64,000 bases of DNA from Micromonospora sp. PLK6-60. Lineage in GTDB: Bacteria; Actinomycetota; Actinomycetes; Mycobacteriales; Micromonosporaceae. Under the pieces are notes generated by a model that saw only the letters and a program-made list of their open reading frames with translations, had not been told where the DNA came from and made no database searches. Position 1 is the first letter of the stretch. Every line of letters begins with the position of its first letter. A program made the translations under genes and the position numbers. The stretch covers positions 124,001-188,000 of the forward strand of contig NZ_JAIOAA010000008.1 in NCBI RefSeq assembly GCF_019890675.1, written 5' to 3'. Below, in pieces: positions 32,710 to 40,289 of the stretch.

Positions 32710-32887
32710 CGAGCCTCCTATGTACACCAGGCGTCCGTCCACGCTAGCCGGTTTGCCCGGCAACCGCCCGGTCCCGTGGCGCGCCGGGCTCGCCGTGCTG
32801 GTCAGCCGGCCCGACGGGGGTCGGGCGGGGGCACGGTGCGACGGCGGTGCGAGGCGGTACGGGAGCCGGGGGGCGTCGCCGCTGACG

Positions 32888-33622
32888 TTACCGGCGGGCG
32901 GCCGGCTTGTCAGCGGCCGTTCGGCCCTCGTCATACCACCGGTAGTCCGCCGCCGGGCGGTAGGCGCCGTTCAGCCAGGTGGACGGGGCCTGCGCGACCC
33001 GGGACAGCTTCTCGGCGGTGGCCGGGCTGATCCGGCTGCCGCCAGCGATCAGGAGCCGGTCGAGCTCCCGGTGGGTCGCCATGAGGCAGTCCTTCGGCAG
33101 CCCGTACACGCTGATGACGCCGGAGCCGACGAAGGTCAGCACCGGCGTCACCGGGATGGGCAGCCCGACCGCCTCGGAGAGCGCCTTGCTCGCCCGCTTG
33201 GCGTCCCGCCGGGCCTCGGCCACGTACGGCGGGCGCTTGCCGTTGATCTGCACCACGTCGCCCGCGACGAGCACCCGGGCCCGGCCGTGGTCGGCGATGG
33301 TGACCGCGAACAGACCGCTCGGGCCGATGGCGAGGAAGCCGGCCCGGTCGTCCTGACCGGACTCCAGCAGCGCCTCCGCGACGTCGGTGCGCGGCCACTC
33401 GATGACGTGCCAGGCCGGCCCGAGGTGGTCGAGCTGGCCGACGGCACGGGCACCGGCGGCCTCCAACCGGCGGGCGTCCCGCTCGGCGCGGCGGCGCCGG
33501 GCCCACTGCAACGGGCCCGGGCGGAGCGGCTCCAGCGCGGGGGAGTCGGCACGTGGCGGCGATGCCACGGGCGGCAGTGCCCGCGGCGGCGTCACGGCTC
33601 GGCGAGCGGGAAAGACAGTCAT
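32888..33622 (-). CDS. NERD-like nuclease-related domain protein
   Basis: 244 aa. The central segment GPSGLFAVTIADHGRARVLVAGDVVQINGKRPPYVAEARRDAKRASKAL matches the nuclease-related NERD domain pattern (a glycine-hydrophobic strand, an acidic/His turn and a Lys-rich helix). The usual catalytic D-x-K arrangement is not clear, since the Lys after the strand is replaced by ADHGRA, so it may be a degenerate, non-catalytic member. N-terminal 60 residues are basic and Pro-rich. ATG 33622 has GGAGGT five bases upstream. Confidence 0.65.
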   Translation of the reverse strand: MTVFPARRAVTPPRALPPVASPPRADSPALEPLRPGPLQWARRRRAERDARRLEAAGARAVGQLDHLGPAWHVIEWPRTDVAEALLESGQDDRAGFLAIGPSGLFAVTIADHGRARVLVAGDVVQINGKRPPYVAEARRDAKRASKALSEAVGLPIPVTPVLTFVGSGVISVYGLPKDCLMATHRELDRLLIAGGSRISPATAEKLSRVAQAPSTWLNGAYRPAADYRWYDEGRTAADKPAARR

Positions 33623-33712
33623 CGCGACCTCCGGCAAAAGGTCCCTCGAAGTTATGTCCCCACTACACTACGTTGAACCTACCGGGGCTCGGCAAGTTGG
33701 AGCACCGGAATG

Positions 33713-33743
33713 ACTGCGGATGAATGCCATATTCATCCGCAGT
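33713..33743. promoter_or_regulatory. ARG-box-like palindrome upstream of arginine deiminase
   Basis: Arms 33713-33725 and 33731-33743 are perfectly complementary (13 bp) around GCCAT. The core reads ATGAATGCCATATTCAT, close to ArgR/AhrC boxes (TGAAT...ATTCA). Its centre is about 59 bases upstream of the presumed leaderless start at 33787, a position fitting activation rather than repression. Confidence 0.65.
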
Positions 33744-33774
33744 TCTTTTCTCGGATGGTGCGGAACCGGTGTCC

Positions 33775-33780
33775 TACGCT
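33775..33780 (+). promoter_or_regulatory. -10 element of the arginine deiminase gene
   Basis: TACGCT ends six bases before GTG 33787. This selects GTG 33787 over the in-frame GTG 33769 and ATG 33724. Confidence 0.5.
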
Positions 33781-33786
33781 GCCAGA

Positions 33787-35019
33787 GTGACCCACTACGT
33801 GGACAGCGAGGTCGGTCGGCTCGGCGCCGTCCTGCTGCACCGCCCCGGCCCGGAGCTCGCCCGGCTCACCCCCCGCAACAACGACTCGCTGCTGTTCGAC
33901 GCCATCCCCTGGGTGGGGCGGGCGCAGGAGGAGCACGACGCCTTCGCCGGCCAGCTGCGGTCCCGCGGCGTGGAGGTGCTCTACCTCGCCACCCTGCTGG
34001 CCGAGACACTCGCTATTCCGGACGCTCGCGCCGAACTCACCGAGCAGGTGCTCGCCGGGCCCCGGCTGGGCGACTCGCTGCGCCGCCGGGTGGCCGACCA
34101 TCTGGCCTATCTGGACCCGGCCGCGCTGGCCGACGTGTTCACCGCCGGGCTGGCCCACGAGGAGCTGCGGATCAGCCCCGAGCGGCCGGGTGGTCTGGTC
34201 TACACCCTGATGGACCGGCACGACTTCGTCATCGACCCGCTGCCGAACCTGCTCTTCACCCGCGACTCGTCACTGTGGATCGGCGACCGGGTGGGGGTCA
34301 CCAGCCTGGCCATGCCGGCCCGCCGCCGGGAGACCACGCTGACCGACGCGATCTACCGGCACCACCCCCGCTTCGCCGGTACGGAGTTCGTCTACCACCA
34401 CCGGTTGGAGCACCTGGAGGGCGGGGACGTGCTGCTGCTCGCTCCCGGCGTGCTCGCCGTCGGGGTGGGCGAACGGACCACCCCGGCCGGCGCCGAGCGG
34501 CTGGCCCGGCAGGTCTTCCGGGCCGGGCTGGCGCACACCGTGCTGGTGGTGCCGATCGCCCAGGAACGGGCCACCATGCACCTGGACACCGTCTGCACCA
34601 TGGTCGACGTCGACGCCGTGCTGATGTATCCGAACGTCGCCAGCACGCTGTCGGCGTACACGGTGATCGCCGGCGCGGACGGCGAGGACCCGCGGGTCGA
34701 CGGCCCGGCGCCGTTCCTGCGCGCGGCGGCCGACGCGATGGACCTCGACCAGCTCCGGGTGATCGACACCGGGCTGGACCCGGTGACCGCCGAGCGGGAG
34801 CAGTGGGACGACGGAAACAACACCCTCGCCCTCGCGCCCCGGCTCTGCGTCGGGTACGAGCGCAACGTGGAGACCAACGCCCAGCTGGAGCGGGCCGGCA
34901 TCGAGGTGATCCCGATCGCCGGCTCGGAGCTGGGCTCCGGCCGGGGCGGGCCGCGCTGCATGTCCTGCCCGCTGGTGCGGGAGCCGCTGGCCCGCCCGGG
35001 CCGGCTCAGCGCAGGGTGA
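33787..35019 (+). CDS. arcA: Arginine deiminase ArcA
   Basis: 410 aa, the normal ADI length. Hydrolyses arginine to citrulline and ammonia. Motifs: LLHRPGPEL, PNLLFTRDSS, EFVYHHRLEHLEGGDVLLL, the catalytic His in ERATMHLDTVCTM, and the nucleophilic Cys in RGGPRCMSCPL near the end. Carbamate kinase and ornithine carbamoyltransferase genes are absent, so this is a stand-alone deiminase, as in many actinobacteria. Start GTG 33787 fits a leaderless promoter behind an ARG-box-like palindrome. It overlaps the convergent DUF5926 gene by 14 bases. Confidence 0.94.
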   Translation: MTHYVDSEVGRLGAVLLHRPGPELARLTPRNNDSLLFDAIPWVGRAQEEHDAFAGQLRSRGVEVLYLATLLAETLAIPDARAELTEQVLAGPRLGDSLRRRVADHLAYLDPAALADVFTAGLAHEELRISPERPGGLVYTLMDRHDFVIDPLPNLLFTRDSSLWIGDRVGVTSLAMPARRRETTLTDAIYRHHPRFAGTEFVYHHRLEHLEGGDVLLLAPGVLAVGVGERTTPAGAERLARQVFRAGLAHTVLVVPIAQERATMHLDTVCTMVDVDAVLMYPNVASTLSAYTVIAGADGEDPRVDGPAPFLRAAADAMDLDQLRVIDTGLDPVTAEREQWDDGNNTLALAPRLCVGYERNVETNAQLERAGIEVIPIAGSELGSGRGGPRCMSCPLVREPLARPGRLSAG

Positions 35020-35890
35020 GCTGGCGACCCAGCAGCCCCTGCCGGGCCCGGCGGCCCGCCGGGTCCAGCGGCGCCTGATCGGCGAGCGCCTCGGCGTACC
35101 GCTTGGCGAACTCGGCGACCGGGCCCTCCCACTCGCCGGCCGGGACGTCCTCGGGCAGGTCCCACACCGGCACCAGCCGCCCGTGCGCCCGGAACATCCC
35201 GGCGAACCGGGTGCCGTCGCCCAGCGGCAGCGTGCCGGCCGCGCCCAGCCGGGACAGCGCGTCCAGCGCGGTGTCCTCGTCCTCCGACAGCACCCAGCGC
35301 ACGTGCGCCTTCTCCGGCACCTGGCACCAGTAGGCGGCCCGGGCCGAGTCGAGCCGGACCGTCGGGTAGACCGCCGCGTTCGCCCGCTCCAGGGACGCCT
35401 GCACGGTCGGGTCCTCCCCGGCGCCCGGGTCGAGCCAGAAGTCGAAGCCCTCGTGCATGGTGATCTCCAGCGGACCGTCCACCAGGACGTCCTGGAGCCG
35501 GGGCCCGGGGCCGGGCAGCGGCGGCACGGTGACCGGGCTGCCCGGGGTCGCCCGCAGCGCGCTGATCAGCGCGTCGGCCAGGTCCCGCGAGACGTCGCCG
35601 GACTGCTGGTGGCGCTGCAGCCCGACGAAGACCCGGCCGTCCTCCTTGGTCATCGCCGGTGCGGCCATCGGCAGCACGGTGGCCAGCACCACGGGCCGGT
35701 CACCGTGCTCCTCGACCAGTGCCGGGGCGAGCCGCAGCGGGGCGGACGCGGCGGGCACCAGCTCGCGCAGGGCGATCCACTCCGGCTCGTCGACCAGGCC
35801 CTCGAAGGGACGGGGGACGAAGACGTCCCGCACCTTCTCCCGCTTCGGGGCGGTCTCGACGGCGCGTTGGCTCTTTCGACGCTTGCTCAC
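35006..35890 (-). CDS. DUF5926 family protein
   Basis: 294 aa. Begins SKRRKSQRAVETAPKREKVRDVFVPRPFEGLVDEPEWIALRELVPAASAP, the signature of DUF5926, a conserved actinobacterial protein of unknown function. Further blocks are ALVEEHGDRPVVLATVLPMAAPAM, HEGFDFWL and WCQVPEKAHVRWVLSEDED. The very basic first 20 residues could bind nucleic acid. GTG 35890 follows TAGGCT (35899-35904) by eight bases; the frame stays open upstream but loses conservation. Confidence 0.88.
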   Translation of the reverse strand: MSKRRKSQRAVETAPKREKVRDVFVPRPFEGLVDEPEWIALRELVPAASAPLRLAPALVEEHGDRPVVLATVLPMAAPAMTKEDGRVFVGLQRHQQSGDVSRDLADALISALRATPGSPVTVPPLPGPGPRLQDVLVDGPLEITMHEGFDFWLDPGAGEDPTVQASLERANAAVYPTVRLDSARAAYWCQVPEKAHVRWVLSEDEDTALDALSRLGAAGTLPLGDGTRFAGMFRAHGRLVPVWDLPEDVPAGEWEGPVAEFAKRYAEALADQAPLDPAGRRARQGLLGRQLTLR

Positions 35891-35949
35891 GGCGTCACAG
35901 CCTAGATGCCGGAGCGGACCGGGGTGGGCCGACCCGCCCCCGGCGCTGG

Positions 35950-36402
35950 TCAGCCGGCCGCGACGAGGTCCGGCCGGTTGGTGTCGGCCGGGTCGAACTC
36001 GGCCCAGACGCTCTGCCCCAGGCCGTCCCGCTCGACCCCCCACCGGGTGGCCAGGCCGGCGACGATGTGCAGGCCGCGCCCGTCGATCGCGTCCGGGCTG
36101 GCGGCCCGCATCCGCGGGCCCGCGCCCGCCCCGCCGTCGGTGACCCGCAGCTCGACGCTCGGCCCGGTCGGGCCGGGCCGCAGCCGCCAGGCCACCCGGA
36201 CCACCCCGCCGGGCAGCGGCTCGGCGTGCCGCACCGCGTTGCCCACCAGCTCGGCCAGGACCGCGACCAGGTCCGCCAGCAGGGCCGGCGGTACGACGTC
36301 GGTCAGCTCGTCGGCGAGCCGGTGCCGGGCCAGCCGGGCTCCGGTGGGGTGGTGTGGCACCACCACCACGCACCACGAACGATCGCCCGCACCCGTCGAC
36401 AC
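35950..36402 (-). CDS. ATP-binding anti-sigma-factor-like protein (HATPase, RsbW type)
   Basis: 150 aa GHKL ATPase without a phosphoacceptor domain. N box ELVGNAVRHAEPLPGG, G1 box VTDGGAGAGP and G2 box DGRGLHIVAGLATRWGVE are present. In actinobacteria such short proteins are usually anti-sigma kinases that bind SigF/SigB-type factors or anti-anti-sigma factors; neither is adjacent. GTG 36402 has GGGAGGG at 9 bases. It lies 41 bases after the histidine kinase gene, on the same strand. Confidence 0.84.
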   Translation of the reverse strand: MSTGAGDRSWCVVVVPHHPTGARLARHRLADELTDVVPPALLADLVAVLAELVGNAVRHAEPLPGGVVRVAWRLRPGPTGPSVELRVTDGGAGAGPRMRAASPDAIDGRGLHIVAGLATRWGVERDGLGQSVWAEFDPADTNRPDLVAAG

Positions 36403-36442
36403 CCGTCGTCCCTCCCGCCGCCGCGCTCCCGGCCCCACCCGG

Positions 36443-37900
36443 TCATCCGCACGGCAACCGCACCTCTGCGACCGTACCGCCACCCTCTCTCGGTCGGAGG
36501 GATACCCATCCATTCTGCTGTTCAACGATGCGCCGGACGAGATAGAGGCCCAGCCCGGCGCCGGGGTAGCGGCGGCGGTCACCGGACTCGCCCTGCCAGA
36601 ACCGGTCGAAGGCCCGCTCCACGTGCTCCGGCCGGACGCCGACGCCCCGGTCGCTGACCCGGAAGCAGACCATCCGGTCCCGGGCGGCCGCGGTGATCTC
36701 GATCGGGGAGTCGGCCGGCGAGTACTTGCCGGCGTTCGTGCTCAGCTCGGTCAGCACGGTGGCCAGGCTCTGCCGCTCGCCGAGCGCCTTGGGCAGGTCG
36801 GCGGGGAGGTCGAGGAGCACCCGGCGGCGCAGGTCCGCCGGCAGGTCGGCCACCGCCGTCCGGAGCGCCTGGGCCAGGTCGAAGGGTACGGCCGAGTCGT
36901 CCTCCGGCCGGTCGTCGGTGGCCGAGATGAGCAGCCGGTCCACCAGCCGGGCCAGCTCGTTCGCGCGCTGCCCGATGATCCGGGCCGCGTACCGGCGGTC
37001 CGTCTCGCTCAGCGACTCCCAGTGGTCGGTGAGGGTGTCCGCGTACCCCTTGATCACCGTGACCGGGGTGCGCAGCTCGTGGCTGGTCACCGCGACGAAC
37101 AGGTCGCGGTCCTGGTCGCGGCGCTGCTGCACGGTGATGTCGCGGAAGGTGACCACCCGCAGCGTGCCGGGACCGGGCAGCTCGCCGGAGGTGATCTTCA
37201 GCCACCGGCCGTCCGGCAGCCGGTGGTCGAGCACCTGGCCGGACGGGGGGATCGGGAACGGCAGCGGGAGGTTGAGCGCCTCCGCCGGGGGCAGCCCGGT
37301 CACCTGCGCCGCGGCCGGGTTCCAGAGCCGGACGTGGCCCTCCCGGTCGACCACGGCCAGGCCCTCGGAGAGCGCCGCCACCACCGGGCCGTCGCCGTGC
37401 ACGGGCAGCCCGGTCTGGTCGCCGTACAGGTGCGCGATGCAGGAGGCGACGTAACCCAGCACGTCCCGTTCGGTCCGGTCCGCCGGGTCGCCGTCGCCCC
37501 GGTGCAGGGCGTGCAGGCTGCCCACGGTGTGACCGGTGATCTCGGCGCGGGCCACCACCATCCGGCGCAGCCCGTGCCCGGCCAGCTCGCCGGCCAGGGA
37601 GCCGGGAATGCGGTCCAGCCGCACCTGCCGAACCCGGGGCCCGTTGAGCAGGCACACCGTCGCCGGATCGGCGGCCGGCAGTGGCCGGCCGACGGTCCAC
37701 TCGACGTCGCCGCTGGCCGCGACCACCCGGCCGCCGGCCGGGGCGAACTCGACGAACGCCAGCCCGGCCGCGCCGATCGCCGGCTGGACCACCTCGAGCA
37801 GCCGGGTGAGCAGGGCGAGTCCACCCTCACCGCGGTTGAGCAGTTCGATCACCTCTCCGTGACCGGCGATCAGGGCGGCGAGGTCGGTACGCTCCGGCAT
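36443..37900 (-). CDS. GAF-PAS sensor histidine kinase
   Basis: 485 aa, soluble. Residues 1-165 are a GAF-like domain (LLEVVQPAIGAAGLAFVEFAPAGGRVVAASGD), 170-260 a PAS domain (ALSEGLAVVDREGHVRLWNPAAAQVTGLPPAEAL), then HisKA with the phosphoacceptor in SHELRTPVTVIKGYADTL and a HATPase with N box ELSTNAGKYSPADSP, SDRGVGVRPEHVERAFDRFWQGE and GAGLGLYLVRRIVE. No transmembrane helix, so it senses a cytoplasmic signal. There is no adjacent response regulator (orphan kinase); the downstream HATPase gene may be a functional partner. ATG 37900. Confidence 0.9.
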   Translation of the reverse strand: MPERTDLAALIAGHGEVIELLNRGEGGLALLTRLLEVVQPAIGAAGLAFVEFAPAGGRVVAASGDVEWTVGRPLPAADPATVCLLNGPRVRQVRLDRIPGSLAGELAGHGLRRMVVARAEITGHTVGSLHALHRGDGDPADRTERDVLGYVASCIAHLYGDQTGLPVHGDGPVVAALSEGLAVVDREGHVRLWNPAAAQVTGLPPAEALNLPLPFPIPPSGQVLDHRLPDGRWLKITSGELPGPGTLRVVTFRDITVQQRRDQDRDLFVAVTSHELRTPVTVIKGYADTLTDHWESLSETDRRYAARIIGQRANELARLVDRLLISATDDRPEDDSAVPFDLAQALRTAVADLPADLRRRVLLDLPADLPKALGERQSLATVLTELSTNAGKYSPADSPIEITAAARDRMVCFRVSDRGVGVRPEHVERAFDRFWQGESGDRRRYPGAGLGLYLVRRIVEQQNGWVSLRPREGGGTVAEVRLPCG

Positions 37901-37970
37901 GTCCCGAGTGTGCCCCGCCGACCGGCCTCCGGGCACCCCCCGCCCGACCCGCCGGCCCCGGCCGGTCGGG

Positions 37971-38750
37971 TCAGCGGCCGAGCAGGGCCAGCGTGTGGGC
38001 CGGCCGGTCGGTGATGATCCCGTCCACCCCCGCGCCCAGGACCAGCGCCAGGTCGGCCGGCTCGTTCACGGTCCAGACGTAGACCTCGTTGCCCGCCGCC
38101 CGCAGGGCCGGCAGCAGCCGGGGTCGGGCCCGGATCAGCTCGATGCCCGGCCCGGCGATCCGGGTGCCGAACGGCAACCGGCCCAGCGGCAGCCAGCGCG
38201 GCAGCACCTCCAGCAGCAGCACCGTCGGCAGGGCCGGGGCCAGTTCCCGGATCCGGCGTACGGCCAGCGGCGAGAACGACATCACGGTGACCCGCACCGG
38301 GGCGTCCGGCGCGGGCTCGGCCAGCCCGTACCGGCGGAGCAGGGCGACCAGCCGGCGCTCGACGTCCCGGCCGTACCGGGACGGATGCTTGGTCTCCACC
38401 AGCAGCCGCACCGGCCGCCCGGCGGCCAGTACGGCGTCGAGCAGCCGTTCCAGGGTGAGCAGCCGGACCCGGGTCTCGTCGACCGGCGTCCCGCCGCCGC
38501 CCGGGTGCCACGAGCCGAAGTCGAGCGCCTCCAGCTCGGCGAGGGTGCGCGCGCTGACCAGCCCGTGCCCGTTGCTGGTCCGGTCCAGCCGGCGGTCGTG
38601 CACGCAGACCAGGTGCCCGTCCCGGGTCAGCCGGACGTCGCACTCCAGCCCGTCGGCGCCCTCGTCGAGGGCGCGCAGGTATGCGGCCAGGGTGTGCTCG
38701 GGCAGGTCGTACGAGGAACCCCGGTGCGCGAAGACCAGCGGTGCGGCCAT
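37971..38750 (-). CDS. Glycerophosphodiester phosphodiesterase (GDPD)
   Basis: 259 aa TIM-barrel phosphodiesterase that releases glycerol-3-phosphate from phospholipid-derived glycerophosphodiesters. HRG in LVFAHRGSSYDLPEHTLAAY, ECDVRLTRDGHLVCVHDRRLDRTSNG with the metal ligands, LVETKHPSRYG and the C-terminal VYVWTVNEPADLALVLGAGVDGIITDRP cover the full family signature. No signal peptide, so it is cytoplasmic. It lies 10 bases downstream of the rhodanese gene. Confidence 0.93.
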   Translation of the reverse strand: MAAPLVFAHRGSSYDLPEHTLAAYLRALDEGADGLECDVRLTRDGHLVCVHDRRLDRTSNGHGLVSARTLAELEALDFGSWHPGGGGTPVDETRVRLLTLERLLDAVLAAGRPVRLLVETKHPSRYGRDVERRLVALLRRYGLAEPAPDAPVRVTVMSFSPLAVRRIRELAPALPTVLLLEVLPRWLPLGRLPFGTRIAGPGIELIRARPRLLPALRAAGNEVYVWTVNEPADLALVLGAGVDGIITDRPAHTLALLGR

Positions 38751-38760
38751 GGCGCGTGAC

Positions 38761-39096
38761 TCAGGCGACCCGGCCCGGCCGTCCGTCGTCGGTGACCACC
38801 GGCCGCCCGGCGGTGGCCCACTCGCCCATCCCGCCGTCGACGTTGCGCACCTGCTCCCAGCCGTTGCGCAGCAGGTAGCCGACGACCTGGGCGGACCGGC
38901 CGCCGGAGCGGCAGATCACCGCCACCTCGCGGTCGGTGGGCACCTCGGCGATCCGGGCGGGCAGCTCGGTCATCGGGAGGTGGTGGGCGCTGGGCGCGTG
39001 ACCGGCCGTCCACTCGTCGTCCTCCCGGACGTCGAGCAGGTAGACGTCGTCGGGCACCGCCGACGCCGGCACGCTGGGAAGCTGAGGTCCGAACAC
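38761..39096 (-). CDS. Rhodanese-like sulfurtransferase, single domain
   Basis: 111 aa. DDVYLLDVREDDEWTAGHAPSAHHLPM and the active loop VICRSGGRSAQVV with the catalytic Cys give an intact single-domain rhodanese (GlpE-like). It probably carries persulfide sulfur; the acceptor is unknown. GTG 39096 follows TAGGCT (39105-39110) by eight bases, favouring it over TTG 39105, which overlaps that box. Confidence 0.9.
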   Translation of the reverse strand: MFGPQLPSVPASAVPDDVYLLDVREDDEWTAGHAPSAHHLPMTELPARIAEVPTDREVAVICRSGGRSAQVVGYLLRNGWEQVRNVDGGMGEWATAGRPVVTDDGRPGRVA

Positions 39097-39104
39097 GGTT
39101 ACCA

Positions 39105-39110
39105 AGCCTA
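39105..39110 (-). promoter_or_regulatory. -10 element of the rhodanese gene
   Basis: TAGGCT on the - strand, eight bases before GTG 39096. Confidence 0.45.
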
Positions 39111-39151
39111 GAACCTCGCCGGCCGGCGGCGGCAGCGGGCGGGGTCGGAAG

Positions 39152-40093
39152 TCAGAGCGGGTTGACCCAGCGCGGGTTCGCCGCCGCCCAGCCGGCCACC
39201 CGCCGGTCCCGCAGGGCCGGGAACAGTCCGCCGCCGTCGGCGTCGTCCAGCACCACGTACGACACGCCGTCGATGTTCTGCGGGTGGGACGGCAGCTTCA
39301 GCCCGTGCAGGGCGTTCGTCGGCAGCGCGCGGAGCGCGAAGACCAGGTCGTCCAGGGGTACGCCGTTGGTGTCCACGGTCAGCGACTCGCCGGCCGCCCG
39401 GATCAACCGGTCCAGCTTGACCGGGTCGCCGCGCAGGTCGGTCTGGCCGGCCCGGTCCAGCATCGCCCGCAGCAGTTGCTGCTGGTGGCGCTGGCGGTCG
39501 TAGTCGCCGCCGGGCAGGCCGTACCGCTGGCGGGCGTAGTCGAGGGCGCGCGCGCCGTCCATCTGTTGGCAGCCGGCGGGGAAGACGGTGCCGGTGTGGA
39601 TCGACCGGACCGGGGTGTCGACGCACATCCGGACCCCGCCCAGCAGGTCGATCACGGTCTGGAAGCCGGAGAAGTCGATCAGCGCCGCGCCGTCGAAGTG
39701 CAGGCCGGTGAGGCGGGTGAGGGTGGCGGAGAGCAGCCGGGCCCCGCCCTCGCCGCCGCCGCCGTGCTCGTACGCGGCGTTGATCTTGTCGCGGCCGCCG
39801 CCCCAGTCGCCCCCGGCGGGGATGGACACCAGCAGGTCGCGCGGGACGGAGATCAGGTACGCCTGCCGCATGCCGGCCGGGACGTGCACGATCAGGATGG
39901 TGTCGGAGCGCTGGTCGGCGCTGGTCGCGCCGGGGCGCTGGTCGGAGCCGACCAGCAGGTAGTTCAGGTCCTCGCTCAGGTCGCTGCGGCGCTGCCGGGC
40001 CGCCGGGTCGAGCAGTTCCCCCCGGTCCACCGCCCGGCCGTAGTGCACGGCGAGCAGCTTCAGCCCCAGCACCGCGACGCCGGCCAGCAGCAC
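39152..40093 (-). CDS. LytR-CpsA-Psr (LCP) cell-wall ligase 1; true start may be a rare codon upstream
   Basis: 313 aa from GTG 40093. LCP enzymes attach glycopolymers from lipid carriers to peptidoglycan. Core motifs: YLLVGSDQRPG, DTILIVHVPAG, YLISVPRDLLVSIP, DKINAAYEHGGG, DGARALDYARQRYGLPGGDYDRQRHQQQLL. From GTG 40093 the protein begins inside its membrane anchor with no basic leader. The frame stays coding-like back to 40183, reading SRSARVVRGQVGRRGPRW before the helix, and there an ACG codon stands five bases after GGGGAGG (40189-40195). No ATG, GTG or TTG lies between, so either an ACG start or a mutated start is likely. Confidence 0.88.
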   Translation of the reverse strand: MLLAGVAVLGLKLLAVHYGRAVDRGELLDPAARQRRSDLSEDLNYLLVGSDQRPGATSADQRSDTILIVHVPAGMRQAYLISVPRDLLVSIPAGGDWGGGRDKINAAYEHGGGGEGGARLLSATLTRLTGLHFDGAALIDFSGFQTVIDLLGGVRMCVDTPVRSIHTGTVFPAGCQQMDGARALDYARQRYGLPGGDYDRQRHQQQLLRAMLDRAGQTDLRGDPVKLDRLIRAAGESLTVDTNGVPLDDLVFALRALPTNALHGLKLPSHPQNIDGVSYVVLDDADGGGLFPALRDRRVAGWAAANPRWVNPL

Positions 40094-40197
40094 CAGGGCG
40101 AGGCCGGCCCGGAGCAGCAGGACCGGCCAGCGGGGGCCTCGGCGACCGACCTGCCCGCGTACGACCCGCGCCGACCTGGACGTGGCAGCCTCCCCGC

Positions 40198-40230
40198 TAG
40201 CCTGACATGAGTCCCGCTCACGTCAGGCTA
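40198..40230. terminator. Inverted repeat between LCP genes 1 and 2
   Basis: Arms 40198-40211 and 40217-40230 pair with one mismatch in 14 around TCCCG. On the - strand it lies 59 bases after the LCP2 stop, so it may terminate LCP2 mRNA; it also contains a TAGCCT box (40225-40230) that could start the LCP1 mRNA, placing half the hairpin in the LCP1 leader. Confidence 0.55.
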
Positions 40231-40289
40231 CGAGGGTGTTCCGGCAGGTCGGGCGGCTTTCGCCGGATCGGTCGCGGCCGAGGGGCTTG

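Noticed and set aside
33724..33786. ATG 33724 as start of arginine deiminase
   Set aside because: It would place the ARG-box-like palindrome and -10 box inside the coding region and add 21 residues absent from typical ADI.
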